Shown: positions 11,299-20,628, counted from the first letter of the stretch. The stretch: DNA of 64,000 bases from Aliiroseovarius sp. PrR006 (GCF_010500215.1 NZ_JAAGOY010000007.1:186001-250000); one strand, 5' to 3'. Notes: generated by a model from the letters alone, not told the origin. Numbers and translations are program-made.

Positions 11299-11820
11299 AT
11301 GCCCACGTCGTATCAGGCCCCCATGCGTCAGGATAAAAAAGGATCGAAAAGCCAAAGTCAGGATCCGTCCAGCAATCTCAAGGCCAAAACGGCCGTGGTC
11401 GGGGATATCCTGAACAGCAAAGGCAGCGATGTGATCGCCATCCGTCCGCAAGAGACCCTGGGCCGTGCCGTCGAAATTCTGCGCGACAAACGAATCGGTG
11501 CCTTGATGGTCACGGACAGCACCGGCGCGCTGTGTGGCATCCTGTCTGAACGCGATATTGTGCGGAAATTGGCCGACACGCCGGGCCAAACTCTGCCCCA
11601 GTTGGTCGAGGACGTCATGACCAAAGAGGTGCAGACCTGCGGCACGGACGACCCTCTGGTCTCGGTCCTGAAACGCATGAGCGACGGGAAATTCCGCCAC
11701 ATGCCCGTGATGGGCGATGCCGGCCCGATTGGTATGGTCACGATCGGGGACGTCATTACGCATCGTCTAAACGAGGTTGAGCACGAAGCCCTGCAGCTTA
11801 AACAGCTGATCGTCGGATAA
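11299..11820 (+). CDS. CBS-domain protein
   Basis: A 173-residue protein with a polar N-terminal tail (1-40) followed by a tandem CBS pair. The first CBS domain (about 50-100) includes VIAIRPQETLGRAVEILRDK and GILSERDIVR; the second (about 105-165) includes VMTKEVQTC and GMVTIGDVI. Such stand-alone pairs bind adenosine nucleotides and act as energy sensors, but the partner is unknown. AGGGAGGA lies 9 nt before the ATG. A terminator follows. Confidence 0.88.
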   Translation: MPTSYQAPMRQDKKGSKSQSQDPSSNLKAKTAVVGDILNSKGSDVIAIRPQETLGRAVEILRDKRIGALMVTDSTGALCGILSERDIVRKLADTPGQTLPQLVEDVMTKEVQTCGTDDPLVSVLKRMSDGKFRHMPVMGDAGPIGMVTIGDVITHRLNEVEHEALQLKQLIVG

Positions 11821-11848
11821 CGGACCGCTTACAGGTCGAATCAAGGTC

Positions 11849-11880
11849 ACGCGCGGCAGAGGTCCGCGCGTTTCTTATTT
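11849..11880 (+). terminator. Rho-independent terminator after the CBS gene
   Basis: A perfect 8-bp GC-rich stem (ACGCGCGG / CCGCGCGT) with a 7-nt loop is followed by TTCTTATTT, 28 bp after the stop codon. Confidence 0.75.
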
Positions 11881-11948
11881 GCGTACAAGGAACCCGTAAA
11901 CGCGTACGCATCGCTGTGTCAAAACCATCTTTTTCGGGAAGTTTACGA

Positions 11949-12023
11949 TGGTGCTGTGAGGGAGGATTGAACTCCCGACCTCACCCTTACCAAGGGTGCG
12001 CTCTACCACTGAGCTACCACAGC
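11949..12023 (-). tRNA. tRNA-Thr (anticodon GGT)
   Basis: A cloverleaf can be drawn on the minus strand. The acceptor stem is GCTGTGG/TCACAGC (one G-T pair), the D arm AGCTCAGTGGTAGAGC, the anticodon loop TTGGTAA with anticodon GGT, and the T arm GGGAG-TTCAATC-CTCCC. The CCA end is encoded. Confidence 0.96.
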
Positions 12024-12113
12024 GTCCTATCGTGAGCGGCTGACTAAACGTATTCGCTGACAGGTGCAAGGGTATTCTGGACCCTTTTTTCATTCCGCGT
12101 TACAGAAGGGCCT

Positions 12114-12272
12114 ATGGAGCAGAAAAGCACATCTCAAAAGCCCACAAAAAAAGGGTCAGATCGCGAAGCACGGCTGAAAGCTGCTTTGAAAGCGAATATG
12201 GGTCGGCGCAAGGCGCAGGCCAAGGCACGGGCTGCGTCGGACGATGACACAGCAAAAAATGAACAAGATTAA
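12114..12272 (+). CDS. Small basic protein upstream of murA
   Basis: A 52-residue ORF (MEQKSTSQKPTKKGSDREAR...) rich in Lys, Arg and Ala, with a core LKAALKANMGRRKAQAKARA and an acidic tail. An RBS-like AGAAGG precedes the ATG, and murA starts 15 bp after its stop, so they probably share a transcript. The composition suggests a helical nucleic-acid or ribosome-binding peptide, but that is inference. It is short, and I recognise no named family. Confidence 0.6.
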   Translation: MEQKSTSQKPTKKGSDREARLKAALKANMGRRKAQAKARAASDDDTAKNEQD

Positions 12273-12287
12273 AGGTAAGGCAGGTAC

Positions 12288-13553
12288 ATGGATTCGATTG
12301 TAGTCACCGGCGGCAGCGAGCTGCATGGAGAAATTCCGATTGCGGGGGCGAAAAACGCCTGTCTGACCCTGATGCCCGCGACGATTCTGTCGGAAGAGCC
12401 TCTGACCCTGACCAACGCCCCGCGTCTGTCGGATATCAAGACGATGACCCAGCTTCTGGAAAGCCTTGGGGCCGAGGCCGCGTCGATGCAGGACGGGCAG
12501 GTTTTGACTATGTCCAGCCACGATCTGGACAACCACGTCGCGGATTATGACATCGTGCGGAAGATGCGCGCGTCAAATCTGGTTCTGGGTCCGATGCTGG
12601 CGCGTCTGGGCCATGCGGTTGTGTCGCTGCCCGGCGGCTGCGCCATTGGCGCCCGCCCGATGGACCTGCACATTCATGGGCTTGAGAAACTGGGCGCCGA
12701 GATCGAACTGAAAGACGGCTATCTGCACGCCAAGGCCCCGCGTGGCCTGAAGGGCGCCGAGATCGAACTGGCCTTTGCGTCCGTCGGCGCGACCGAGAAC
12801 ATCCTGATGGCCTCGACCCTGGCCAAAGGCACCACCGTTATTCGCAACGCCGCCCGCGAACCGGAAATCGTCGATCTGGCTGATTGCCTGCGCAAGATGG
12901 GCGCGCAGATCGAAGGCGATGGCACCTCGGAAATCGTCATTCAGGGTGTGGACCGCCTGCACGGCGCGACTCACCCCGTTGTCACCGACCGTATTGAACT
13001 TGGCACCTATATGCTGGCCCCGGCCATTGCGGGTGGCGAAGTGGAATGTCTGGGCGGGAAGATCTCGCTGGTGGAAAGCTTCTGTGAAAAGCTGGATGCG
13101 GCTGGCATCCATGTGGAAGAAACGGCGAAAGGCTTGAAAGTCGCACGCCGCAATGGCCGCGTATCCGCCGTGGACGTCACAACCGAGCCCTTCCCCGGCT
13201 TCCCGACCGACCTACAGGCACAGATGATGGCCATGTTGTGTACCGCCGAGGGCACCTCGACCCTGCACGAAACCATCTTCGAGAACCGCTTCATGCACGC
13301 CCCTGAACTGATGCGCATGGGTGCCAACATCGAAGTGCATGGCGGCACGGCCACCGTGCATGGTGTCGAAAAACTGAAAGGTGCGCCTGTGATGGCCACC
13401 GATCTGCGTGCGTCGGTCTCGCTGATTCTGGCCGGTCTGGCTGCTGAAGGCGAAACCGTCGTCAGCCGCGTCTATCACCTTGATCGCGGGTATGAGAAAG
13501 TTGTGCGTAAGCTGTCCTCGATCGGGGCCAAGGTCGAACGCGTGAAGGAGTGA
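12288..13553 (+). CDS. murA: UDP-N-acetylglucosamine 1-carboxyvinyltransferase
   Basis: First committed step of peptidoglycan synthesis: enolpyruvyl transfer from PEP to UDP-GlcNAc in the cytoplasm. The 421 residues match the family. Visible signatures are the N-terminal GAKNACL with the catalytic-site Lys, the PEP-binding Cys118 in [11 protein letters not shown] (the fosfomycin target) and [15 protein letters not shown]2948 starts 5 bp downstream, and the murA-DUF2948-hisD order is a familiar Rhodobacteraceae block. Confidence 0.97.
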   Translation: MDSIVVTGGSELHGEIPIAGAKNACLTLMPATILSEEPLTLTNAPRLSDIKTMTQLLESLGAEAASMQDGQVLTMSSHDLDNHVADYDIVRKMRASNLVLGPMLARLGHAVVSLPGGCAIGARPMDLHIHGLEKLGAEIELKDGYLHAKAPRGLKGAEIELAFASVGATENILMASTLAKGTTVIRNAAREPEIVDLADCLRKMGAQIEGDGTSEIVIQGVDRLHGATHPVVTDRIELGTYMLAPAIAGGEVECLGGKISLVESFCEKLDAAGIHVEETAKGLKVARRNGRVSAVDVTTEPFPGFPTDLQAQMMAMLCTAEGTSTLHETIFENRFMHAPELMRMGANIEVHGGTATVHGVEKLKGAPVMATDLRASVSLILAGLAAEGETVVSRVYHLDRGYEKVVRKLSSIGAKVERVKE

Positions 13554-13558
13554 CCGAC

Positions 13559-14041
13559 ATGCAAGATGCACGGTTCGAAGATGGCGGTGAAAACGCCCTG
13601 AAGCTGGTGGCGCTGGATGCTGCGGATCTCGAGGTTGTCTCGGCCCTGGCACAGGACGCGGTGTTTCCCGCGTCCGAGATTTCGTGGAATCCCGCCCAAC
13701 GCCGCTTTGCCCTGTTGATCAATCGTTTCCGCTGGGAAGACAAGAAAGCCGCCGAGGCTCGCGGCCGCCCCGTCGAACGTGTGCAATCGGTGCTGTCTGT
13801 GTCGGATGTTCTGAAAGTGCAGAGTCAGGGCGTTCAGAAGGGCGACAAGGACATGATTTTATCGCTTTTGTCCTTGTCCTTTACACCCGGCAATGACGGG
13901 ATGGGCCGGATCGAACTGGTTTTGGCCGGCGACGGGGCCATTGCGCTTGAGGTCGAAGCGCTGGACGTGACCCTACAAGACGTCACCCGGCCCTATATCG
14001 CGCCTTCGAAACACACGCCAAAGCACGATCTGTCCGAGTGA
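13559..14041 (+). CDS. DUF2948 family protein
   Basis: A 160-residue protein of the DUF2948 family, found in alphaproteobacteria next to murA/hisD; function unknown. I choose the ATG at 13559 because AAGGAG stands 8 nt upstream. A GTG at 13550, overlapping the murA stop, is in frame but has no room for an RBS. It starts MQDARFEDGGENALKLVALDAAD; a conserved-looking core is SWNPAQRRFALLINRFRWED. Confidence 0.85.
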   Translation: MQDARFEDGGENALKLVALDAADLEVVSALAQDAVFPASEISWNPAQRRFALLINRFRWEDKKAAEARGRPVERVQSVLSVSDVLKVQSQGVQKGDKDMILSLLSLSFTPGNDGMGRIELVLAGDGAIALEVEALDVTLQDVTRPYIAPSKHTPKHDLSE

Positions 14042-14104
14042 TCCATCCCCTGCCCGCTTGAAGCAATGCCGCGCCGCAGCTAGAACGGCGCAAAGGAGAG
14101 CGCC

Positions 14105-15406
14105 ATGCCCCAGTTTCTGAACAGCCTAGATGCCGATTTCGAGGCCCGCTTCACCGAGCTTCTGTCGATGAAGCGTGAAGACAGCCCGGATGTGGATGCC
14201 GCCGTGGCCGGGATCATCGCAGATGTGCGCGAACGTGGCGATCAGGCGGTGATCGACCTGACCTCGAAATTCGACCGATTGGACCTGACGCCGGACACGC
14301 TGCGCTTCTCGGAAGCCGAGATCGAGGCGGAATGCGCCAAGGTGTCGGATGAAGACCGAGCAGCCCTTGAACTGGCCGCCGAGCGTATCCGCGCCTATCA
14401 CACCCGCCAGATGCCGGAAGATCAGCGCTGGACCGACGAAAGTGGTGCCGATCTGGGCTGGCGTTGGAGTGCTGTCTCCGCTGCCGGTCTGTACGTGCCC
14501 GGCGGGCTGGCCAGCTATCCATCATCCGTGCTGATGAACGCGATCCCCGCGAAGGTTGCGGGCGTAGAACGTCTGGCGATCACGGTGCCGACCCCTGACG
14601 GCATCTCGAACCCCTTGGTGTTGCTGGCTGCCCGTATCGCCGACGTAGACGAAATCTATCGCATCGGCGGCGCGCAGGCCGTGGCCGCTTTGGCCTACGG
14701 CACCGACACCATCGCGCCGGTCGACAAGATCACCGGACCGGGCAACGCCTTTGTGGCCGCCGCCAAACGTCGCGTGTTCGGCAAGGTGGGCATCGATATG
14801 ATTGCGGGCCCGTCTGAAATTCTGGTCATCGCGGACGCGGATAATGATCCCGACTGGCTGGCCTTGGATCTGATGAGCCAGGCCGAGCATGACGAAAGCG
14901 CCCAATCGATCCTGATCACCACCGACGAAGGCTTTGGCCAGAAAGTTGCCGATGCCGTCACCGCACGTCTGGAAACGCTGGAACGCCGCGAGATCGCAGG
15001 TGCCAGCTGGCGCGACTTTGGCGCCGTGATCACTGTGCGCGATCTAGATGAGGCTGCAAAACTTTCGAACCGCATCGCGCCCGAGCACCTAGAGCTGTGC
15101 GTCGCTGATCCCGAAGCGCTGTCGGACAAATGCGTCCACGCGGGTGCCATCTTTCTGGGGCAGTTCACACCCGAGGCCATCGGCGACTATGTCGGTGGCC
15201 CCAACCACGTGCTGCCCACCGCCCGCTCGGCCCGTTTCAGCTCGGGTCTGTCGGTGATGGATTTCCTGAAACGCACCACGCTGGCGCGTATGACGCCCGG
15301 CGCGTTGGCTGCCATCGGCCCCGCCGCCGAGACCCTTGCCATTTCCGAAAGTCTTGAAGCCCACGGCCTATCCGTGCGCGCAAGACTTGACGCCCTTAAC
15401 GATTGA
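14105..15406 (+). CDS. hisD: Histidinol dehydrogenase
   Basis: The last enzyme of histidine synthesis; it oxidises L-histidinol to histidine with two NAD+ and a Zn ion. The 433 residues are the usual size. Signatures include GLYVPGG, the IGGAQAVAALAYGT and KITGPGN stretches, IDMIAGPSEI, the Zn-ligand region QAEHDESAQS, and the catalytic segment APEHLEL. AAAGGAG precedes the ATG. UPF0262 follows after 16 bp. Confidence 0.97.
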   Translation: MPQFLNSLDADFEARFTELLSMKREDSPDVDAAVAGIIADVRERGDQAVIDLTSKFDRLDLTPDTLRFSEAEIEAECAKVSDEDRAALELAAERIRAYHTRQMPEDQRWTDESGADLGWRWSAVSAAGLYVPGGLASYPSSVLMNAIPAKVAGVERLAITVPTPDGISNPLVLLAARIADVDEIYRIGGAQAVAALAYGTDTIAPVDKITGPGNAFVAAAKRRVFGKVGIDMIAGPSEILVIADADNDPDWLALDLMSQAEHDESAQSILITTDEGFGQKVADAVTARLETLERREIAGASWRDFGAVITVRDLDEAAKLSNRIAPEHLELCVADPEALSDKCVHAGAIFLGQFTPEAIGDYVGGPNHVLPTARSARFSSGLSVMDFLKRTTLARMTPGALAAIGPAAETLAISESLEAHGLSVRARLDALND

Positions 15407-15422
15407 CCCTCAGATAGTGCCA

Positions 15423-15905
15423 ATGACCACGAACCGCATCACCCATATCGACATAGACGACACCGGCCTTGCCGCCCCGACGCCCGAAATCGAGCAGGAG
15501 CGTAAAGTCGCAATTTTCGATCTTCTGGAAGACAACAGCTTTGATCTGGCCCCGCGCGGCGACCAGCCTGTGCCTGATGGACCTTATCATCTGGCCTTGG
15601 CGATCCGCGAAAAGCGTCTGGTGGTCGAAGCCAAAACTGAAGCCGGTGATCCGGCGGGTGAGTTCCACCTGTCACTTGGCCCGTTCCGTCAGGTGGTGAA
15701 GGATTACTTCGCCATCTGCGAAAGCTATTTCGACGCCGTGAAAAAGCTGCCCCCCAGTCAGATTGAGGCCATCGACATGGCCCGTCGCGGCATTCACAAC
15801 GAAGGTGCGCGCGTGCTGCAGGAACGTCTTGAGGGCAAGGCCGACATCGACATCGACACCTCCCGTCGCCTGTTTACCCTGATCTGCGTGTTGCACTGGG
15901 GGTGA
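15423..15905 (+). CDS. UPF0262 family protein
   Basis: A 160-residue conserved alphaproteobacterial protein of unknown function that regularly follows hisD. I start at the ATG at 15423 (MTTNRITHIDIDD). The frame is open further upstream, but there it overlaps hisD and looks unlike the family. Typical stretches are VAIFDLLEDNSF, YHLALAIREKRLV and IDMARRGIHNEGA. Its stop overlaps the GTG start of the phosphatase gene. Confidence 0.88.
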   Translation: MTTNRITHIDIDDTGLAAPTPEIEQERKVAIFDLLEDNSFDLAPRGDQPVPDGPYHLALAIREKRLVVEAKTEAGDPAGEFHLSLGPFRQVVKDYFAICESYFDAVKKLPPSQIEAIDMARRGIHNEGARVLQERLEGKADIDIDTSRRLFTLICVLHWG

Positions 15906-16378
15906 GCTTGAGCGCCGATCGTCCCCAATCCGTGCTGTTTTGCTGTGACCACAATTCTGTGCGGTCACCGATGGCCGAAGGGATGATGAAGGCGTTTTAT
16001 GGCCACGACATCTATGTGCAGTCGGCTGGCGTCCACAGCGAGCTCGAGATTGACGGATTTTCCGTGGCCGTCTGCGATGAACTGGGCATTCACCTGTCCG
16101 GCCACCGGGTGCGCAGCTTTGACCAGATGGAGGAATGGGGCGACGACCTGTCCAGTTTCGACCTGATCATCGCGCTGTCCCCTGCAAGCCAACGCCGTGC
16201 GCTGGAACTGACCCGCGTATTTCATCTGGACGTGGAATACTGGCCCATCCTGGACCCCACTGGTTTGGGCACACGGCGCGACGAAAAGCTGGTGAACTAC
16301 CGTCAGGCGCGTGACCAAATCCGTGACCGGATCATCGAGCGGTTCGGCACTCCGACAAAGGATGCCTCTTCGGCGTGA
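15902..16378 (+). CDS. Low-molecular-weight phosphotyrosine phosphatase-like protein
   Basis: A 158-residue protein with the LMW-PTP/arsenate-reductase fold. The P-loop is C15-D-H-N-S-V-R21-S (CX5R) near the N-terminus, and the segment YWPILDPTG can supply the general-acid Asp. It could dephosphorylate protein tyrosine or act on arsenate; with no ars genes nearby the phosphatase role is more likely. The GTG start at 15902 overlaps the UPF0262 stop (GTGA), which suggests coupling. It sits between UPF0262 and infA in a conserved order. Confidence 0.85.
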   Translation: MSLSADRPQSVLFCCDHNSVRSPMAEGMMKAFYGHDIYVQSAGVHSELEIDGFSVAVCDELGIHLSGHRVRSFDQMEEWGDDLSSFDLIIALSPASQRRALELTRVFHLDVEYWPILDPTGLGTRRDEKLVNYRQARDQIRDRIIERFGTPTKDASSA

Positions 16379-16500
16379 CGCCGACGCTGCATGACGTAGG
16401 CAGCAAATCTGGCTTCTCTGCCGAATTCCCTTGAAAACCGGGACGTTTCCCCCCATTTAGTAGGCGCCCACGATGGGTGGGTGAAAATACAGGAGTGAAC

Positions 16501-16719
16501 ATGGCCAAGGAAGAACTGCTCGAATTTCCCGGTGTCGTTAAGGAACTCCTGCCGAACGCGACATTTCTGGTCGAGCTGGAGAACGGCCATACGATCATCG
16601 CTCACACGGCAGGTAAGATGCGCAAGAACCGCATCCGCGTTCTGGCTGGCGACAAGGTGCAGGTCGAAATGACCCCCTATGATCTGACCAAAGGTCGGAT
16701 CAACTATCGCTTCAAGTAA
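16501..16719 (+). CDS. infA: Translation initiation factor IF-1
   Basis: A 72-residue single OB-fold protein that binds the ribosomal A site during initiation. The sequence [20 protein letters not shown], later [13 protein letters not shown] and KGRINYRFK, is diagnostic. The start is the ATG at 16501 with AGGAG 5 nt upstream; the open frame reaches back to 16477 but the extra residues do not belong to the family. Confidence 0.98.
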   Translation: MAKEELLEFPGVVKELLPNATFLVELENGHTIIAHTAGKMRKNRIRVLAGDKVQVEMTPYDLTKGRINYRFK

Positions 16720-16731
16720 GCGCTGTCGCGC

Positions 16732-17319
16732 ATGACGCGTCCCAAACTGATTCTGGGTTCTGGTAGCCCAAGACGGGCCGAGTTGCTGGGGCAGCTCGGC
16801 CTTGTTGCTGACGACATCCGCCCACCGGATGTGGATGAGACGCCCCAAAAGGGCGAGCTTCCGTTGAACTATTGCCGCCGAATTGCCGCCTCGAAAGCCG
16901 CTGCGATGACCGTCGCAGCGGACGAGGTCGTTCTGTGTGCCGACACCACCGTGGCGCTGGGGCGCCGCATCATGGGCAAGCCCGAGGACGCTGCGCAGGC
17001 CGCCGAGTTTCTGATGTCTTTGTCTGGCCGACGTCACCGGGTCATCACCTCGGTCGTGGTGCGCAATGCCACCGGCACATGGGCGCGTGATGTGGTCACT
17101 GAAGTCAAAATGAAGCGCTTATCGAATGAAGAGCTGAACGGTTATCTGGCCACTGGCGATTGGCAAGGCAAGGCGGGTGGCTATGCCATCCAAGGCCCAG
17201 CGGGCGCGTTCATCCCATGGATTCAGGGCAGTTATACCGCTGTGGTCGGCCTGCCCGTTGCGGAAACCGCCGGGCTGCTTCAAGCCGCCGGATACCCTCT
17301 ATACGGAGCAGAGACATGA
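16732..17319 (+). CDS. maf: Maf-like nucleoside triphosphate pyrophosphatase
   Basis: A 195-residue Maf protein, a house-cleaning enzyme that hydrolyses non-canonical or pyrimidine NTPs to NMPs. Signatures are [14 protein letters not shown] at the N-terminus, DETPQKGE, the catalytic-region CADTTVALG with [20 protein letters not shown], and the C-terminal [15 protein letters not shown]. Its stop overlaps the rng ATG (ATGA). Confidence 0.94.
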   Translation: MTRPKLILGSGSPRRAELLGQLGLVADDIRPPDVDETPQKGELPLNYCRRIAASKAAAMTVAADEVVLCADTTVALGRRIMGKPEDAAQAAEFLMSLSGRRHRVITSVVVRNATGTWARDVVTEVKMKRLSNEELNGYLATGDWQGKAGGYAIQGPAGAFIPWIQGSYTAVVGLPVAETAGLLQAAGYPLYGAET

Positions 17320-18353
17320 AGGGCAGCGTGATTGCGCTTGATACCTATGAAGGCCGCATGGCCGCAGCGCAGATCACCGACGGGGCGCTAACCGATCTGC
17401 TGATCGAACCGCCCGAAGGCGTGGTGCTGCCCGGTGCAATTTTCCGCGCCATCTGTGATCGCCCCCTAAAGGGCCAAGGCGGTATGATGCTGCGCTTGCC
17501 GGGTGGTCAGACCGGGTTTCTACGTCAAGGCAAGGGCCTGAAACCGGGCGAGCGCATTCTGGTGCAGGTCACAGGCTTTGGCGAAGACGGCAAGGCCGTT
17601 CCTGTCACGCAAAAGGTTCTGTTCAAAAGCCGCTATGCCATCGTCACCCCCGGCGCGCCCGGCATCAATGTCAGCCGCGCGATTCGCGATGACGAGGCGC
17701 GCGTGCGTCTGCTGGAAATCGCGCATGAAGTCATGGGTGACGCGGACGAAGGCCTGATCATTCGATCCGTAGCTGAAAAAGGGTCGGACGATGATGTCGC
17801 CGCCGATATTGCCGCGATGCTCGACCTCAGCCGCGCGGTACTGGCTGATTCTGAAGGAGATGCCGAACTTCTGGTCGACGGCCCCGATCCACACGAACTT
17901 GCTTGGCGAGAATGGCCTGAGCCGGATCAGCTTGACGCCGCTGAGGGCGCATTCGACCGCCACAACGTGCACGAGATGATCGACGCGGCCCGTGGCGCGT
18001 TCGTGCGCCTGTCGGGTGGCGCCTCGATGTTCGTTGAGCCCACCCGCGCGCTTGTGGCCGTAGACGTCAACACCGGCGGAGACACCAGCCCGGCGGCGGG
18101 TCTGAAGGCCAACATCGCTGCAGCCCGAGCCCTACCCGCCGCGCTGAGATGCCGGGGCTTGGGCGGCCAGATCGTTGTCGACTTCGCCCCTTGCCCGAAG
18201 AAAGACCGCCGCCAGTTGGAGCAGGTCCTGCGCGCTGCACTGAAGGCCGAGGGCATCGAGACCGCGATGGTCGGCTGGACCCAGCTGGGCCTATTTGAAC
18301 TGCAGCGCAAACGCGAACGCCTGCCCTTGTCGCGCTGTCTGGAGGATCGCTAA
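17316..18353 (+). CDS. rng: Ribonuclease E/G family protein (short RNase G type)
   Basis: A 345-residue endoribonuclease of the RNase E/G family that acts in rRNA and mRNA maturation. The start is the ATG at 17316 ([14 protein letters not shown]), overlapping the maf stop. The catalytic Mg-binding Asp pair is in [12 protein letters not shown] and GGQIVVDF; the Zn-link cysteine is in APCPKKDR. It is shorter than E. coli RNase G (about 490), matching the compact alphaproteobacterial form. yacG follows with a TAATG overlap. Confidence 0.9.
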   Translation: MKGSVIALDTYEGRMAAAQITDGALTDLLIEPPEGVVLPGAIFRAICDRPLKGQGGMMLRLPGGQTGFLRQGKGLKPGERILVQVTGFGEDGKAVPVTQKVLFKSRYAIVTPGAPGINVSRAIRDDEARVRLLEIAHEVMGDADEGLIIRSVAEKGSDDDVAADIAAMLDLSRAVLADSEGDAELLVDGPDPHELAWREWPEPDQLDAAEGAFDRHNVHEMIDAARGAFVRLSGGASMFVEPTRALVAVDVNTGGDTSPAAGLKANIAAARALPAALRCRGLGGQIVVDFAPCPKKDRRQLEQVLRAALKAEGIETAMVGWTQLGLFELQRKRERLPLSRCLEDR

Positions 18354-18547
18354 TGGCTTGTCCGATCTGCGAAAAAGACACTGATCCCAAATATCGCCCC
18401 TTCTGTTCGAGGCGCTGCGCAGACGTTGATCTGGGCCGCTGGTTGAACGGGTCGTATGCCGTCCCCGCCGACAACCCCGAAGATCTGGATGAAGCCGCCG
18501 AAGCCATGTCTCAGGCCCTTTCACGCGAAACTTTGAAGCCGCACTGA
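18353..18547 (+). CDS. yacG: DNA gyrase inhibitor YacG (zinc ribbon)
   Basis: A 64-residue zinc-binding protein. The four Zn ligands are Cys3 and Cys6 (CPIC), then Cys18 and Cys22 (FCSRRC), followed by the typical CADVDLGRWLNGSYAVP. YacG binds GyrB and inhibits gyrase. The ATG overlaps the rng stop. It is the last protein gene of the block before tRNA-Phe. Confidence 0.93.
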   Translation: MACPICEKDTDPKYRPFCSRRCADVDLGRWLNGSYAVPADNPEDLDEAAEAMSQALSRETLKPH

Positions 18548-18637
18548 AAAACCTTCGAAAAACGTTCTTTTCCCTCTGGACACCGCCGACCCCCACGACT
18601 AAAACGCGCCCACCCGAACGATAAAACGTTCACCCGT

Positions 18638-18712
18638 GCCCGGGTAGCTCAGGGGTAGAGCAGTGGATTGAAAATCCTCGTGTCGGTGGTTCGATTCCGC
18701 CCCCGGGCACCA
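18638..18712 (+). tRNA. tRNA-Phe (anticodon GAA), island attachment site
   Basis: The cloverleaf has acceptor GCCCGGG/CCCGGGC, D arm AGCTCAGGGGTAGAGC, anticodon loop TTGAAAA (GAA) and T arm with GGTTCGATTCC; CCA is encoded. The last 20 nt are repeated at 32231-32250, and a decayed copy of the last 49 nt lies at 40354-40401. The gene is therefore the integration site of the downstream elements. Confidence 0.97.
18693..18712 (+). repeat. att repeat, tRNA-Phe side
   Basis: The 20-bp sequence from GATTCCGCCC to GGGCACCA at the end of tRNA-Phe. It is identical to 32231-32250; the bases on both outer sides differ, so the repeat is exactly 20 bp. Confidence 0.85.
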
Positions 18713-19036
18713 CTACTTCTTAAAGTATTGATGAATAACAATGCCTTAGGAGGTTCGACTTTTCCTTCGAGGCCATTTTGTGGACCATTTATTGCGTCCT
18801 CGATTATTCGGGCGAATCCAAACAAGGCCCACTCAACCAAAGGATCGAACGAGTAGTTCTGATGTTAAAGTGCAAGAAAATTCCGGTGGATCTCTCTACC
18901 ATTGAATACGCATTCCAACTGTAAGGCTACGCTTTCCCCTTCGAGAACCCGAACCAACACAGCTAATGCAAGGAAATAACTCTACAACCTGATAACAGAA
19001 ACGACATTTTGTATCCGCGCCCAAGTAGTTCGTTTA
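18713..19036. other. Gene-free end of the island
   Basis: These 324 A+T-rich bases lie between the att repeat and the stop of the membrane-protein gene. I see no credible ORF, hairpin or RNA here. A short minus-strand ORF at 18649-18840 is only a translation of the tRNA. Confidence 0.4.
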
Positions 19037-19627
19037 TTAGCGATGCATTCGATCAACGAGGTAGTTCAATCCCAAGAGCGTGACATACATTAGGCTGGAA
19101 CATAGCCAAAAGTAGATAAAGATGCCCAAGAGGGCCAGACAATCCAGATTGCTGGTAAGGAACGTTGAAAACTGAAGTTCAAACGCCACCAATTCGTAGA
19201 TTGATCCAATCCCAAAAACAGCAATCGACATCCCCGTGCAGTATCCGAAAACCGCACAAAGGAATTGGCGCCTTCTAAGGCTTACGCCGCCTGCAAAAAT
19301 TCTCCTTCCTACAATTTCCTCCTCGAGGCGCGGGCTTTGAAATGTTGCCACAGCGGCCAGCGCAGCAATGTAGAAACCAACAAGCATCGCGAGCAGAGAA
19401 TTGACCCGAACGAGAAGGTTTTTATCACCTTCAAAAATGAAGTTGAGATCAAGGCACCATACTAGGCCGGTACCAATGATGGCGGTGACTGTTGGATAGT
19501 ACCACTGGTACCATCTCAAGTTACTACTCAACCATGCCTTCGGGGTTCGCCGTGCACCCTGCTCCTCTTTGAGAGCCAGAAAGCGAAGTACCGTGAAGAG
19601 CTTCTGATGTCCTAGCATCAGGCTCAT
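19037..19627 (-). CDS. Unrecognised multi-pass membrane protein
   Basis: A 196-residue protein with about four hydrophobic segments: near 46-64 (TAIIGTGLVWCLDLNFIF), 74-94, 124-146 and 160-185. A polar loop with LEEEIVGRRIF lies between the second and third. I recognise no family. The start ATG overlaps the stop of the upstream gene by 4 bp (ATGA), so the two are translationally coupled. A soluble protein coupled to a small membrane protein inside a defence-rich island is a common plan for abortive-infection systems, which makes a membrane effector plausible. That is inference only. Confidence 0.7.
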   Translation of the reverse strand: MSLMLGHQKLFTVLRFLALKEEQGARRTPKAWLSSNLRWYQWYYPTVTAIIGTGLVWCLDLNFIFEGDKNLLVRVNSLLAMLVGFYIAALAAVATFQSPRLEEEIVGRRIFAGGVSLRRRQFLCAVFGYCTGMSIAVFGIGSIYELVAFELQFSTFLTSNLDCLALLGIFIYFWLCSSLMYVTLLGLNYLVDRMHR

Positions 19628-20628
19628 TGCGGCAACTTATATTGACCGAATAGGCCTTCGATCTTTTCGAACATGTCAGGCCGGGGGCTCTGATAAAACT
19701 GCGGAAGCGGCTCTTCAAAACCGCTAACCTGCTCATTGGCTACGAAAAAGGATCCTAGAATGTCTCCGTTTGGATCAACCTCAGTTTGCTTAATTTGCCC
19801 GAATGCAGTCTTGATCCTGACCAGCATCTTGGCATTTTCGTCATATCCGTGATTTCGAGACCAACCAGTCAGGTGCTCAAACCATGTTCGCCCCTGCTCT
19901 TCCGACACCTTCTTTTGAAGTCTAAATTTTGCGCTGAGAAAGCTCTCTGCTTCCTCGCCATCCTCATCAGAGCCGTTGAGGAATACCTTTTCCTCCTTCA
20001 CAAACTCGACATCCTGAATTGTGCCTGTCCGCAAAACGTCTTTGAGTAATTTAGACTTGTAGCCGAAAATTTCGACGATGCCAAAGACCGACTGAGCTTG
20101 CTTATGCTCGTTCTCATATTCGATCTTGAAATTCTCATCCTTCAGCAACCACCGCAAATAGGCCTCCACCGCTTTGATGTGAATGCCCGAAGCACGTTCA
20201 ATTAGGATCATGTGATGACCATTCGCCTCCGGATCTGACCTGATGACGATATGGCTAGAATACGGAATACCCTCGTTCTCTTCTTTTTCAACTTCACGGG
20301 TATCCGTTGTATCGAAATCTACAAAGGAAGGGTTGCTGACGTCCTTGTCGCCGAAATGAAGTAGGAACCGAATTGTCGAGTTCGTGCGCTTGACGTCAGA
20401 GCACCAGAGCATTTTTTCATCTTCAGCGCCCAAAAGCTTCTTTTGTGTTTCGTCCTCCTCTCTTTTTTCGAGCAAGGAAAAAAGATGGTCCAACGGGAAA
20501 CTATTGGGGGCGTCCTTGCGCCGTTTCTCACAGCGGAGTGCCATCTCGGCTACATAAATCCATCTCAACTTGTTTGAAATCGCCATCGGTTCTCTAACTT
20601 CTAAGTTTTTGCTAAGCCCTGATAGCAT
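19624..20628 (-). CDS. Unrecognised soluble protein, coupled to a membrane protein
   Basis: About 334 residues, soluble, acidic and charged. There is no obvious nuclease, ATPase or protease motif. Noticeable stretches are SSHIVIRSDPEANGHHMILI, VEAYLRWLLKDENFKIEYE, and a C-terminal DILGSFFVANEQVSGFEEP. The start is uncertain: the ATG at 20628 has GAAG 8 nt upstream, a TTG at 20646 and an ATG at 20586 are alternatives. It is the first gene of a two-gene cassette with the membrane protein downstream. Kiwa also pairs a membrane and a soluble protein, but in the opposite order and I see no DUF4868 signature. Confidence 0.7.
   Translation of the reverse strand: MLSGLSKNLEVREPMAISNKLRWIYVAEMALRCEKRRKDAPNSFPLDHLFSLLEKREEDETQKKLLGAEDEKMLWCSDVKRTNSTIRFLLHFGDKDVSNPSFVDFDTTDTREVEKEENEGIPYSSHIVIRSDPEANGHHMILIERASGIHIKAVEAYLRWLLKDENFKIEYENEHKQAQSVFGIVEIFGYKSKLLKDVLRTGTIQDVEFVKEEKVFLNGSDEDGEEAESFLSAKFRLQKKVSEEQGRTWFEHLTGWSRNHGYDENAKMLVRIKTAFGQIKQTEVDPNGDILGSFFVANEQVSGFEEPLPQFYQSPRPDMFEKIEGLFGQYKLPQ

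Noticed and set aside
19037-20628. Assignment of the two-gene cassette to Kiwa
   Set aside because: A membrane and a soluble gene are present, but the order is reversed and I see no KwaB/DUF4868-like signature. Left as unrecognised.
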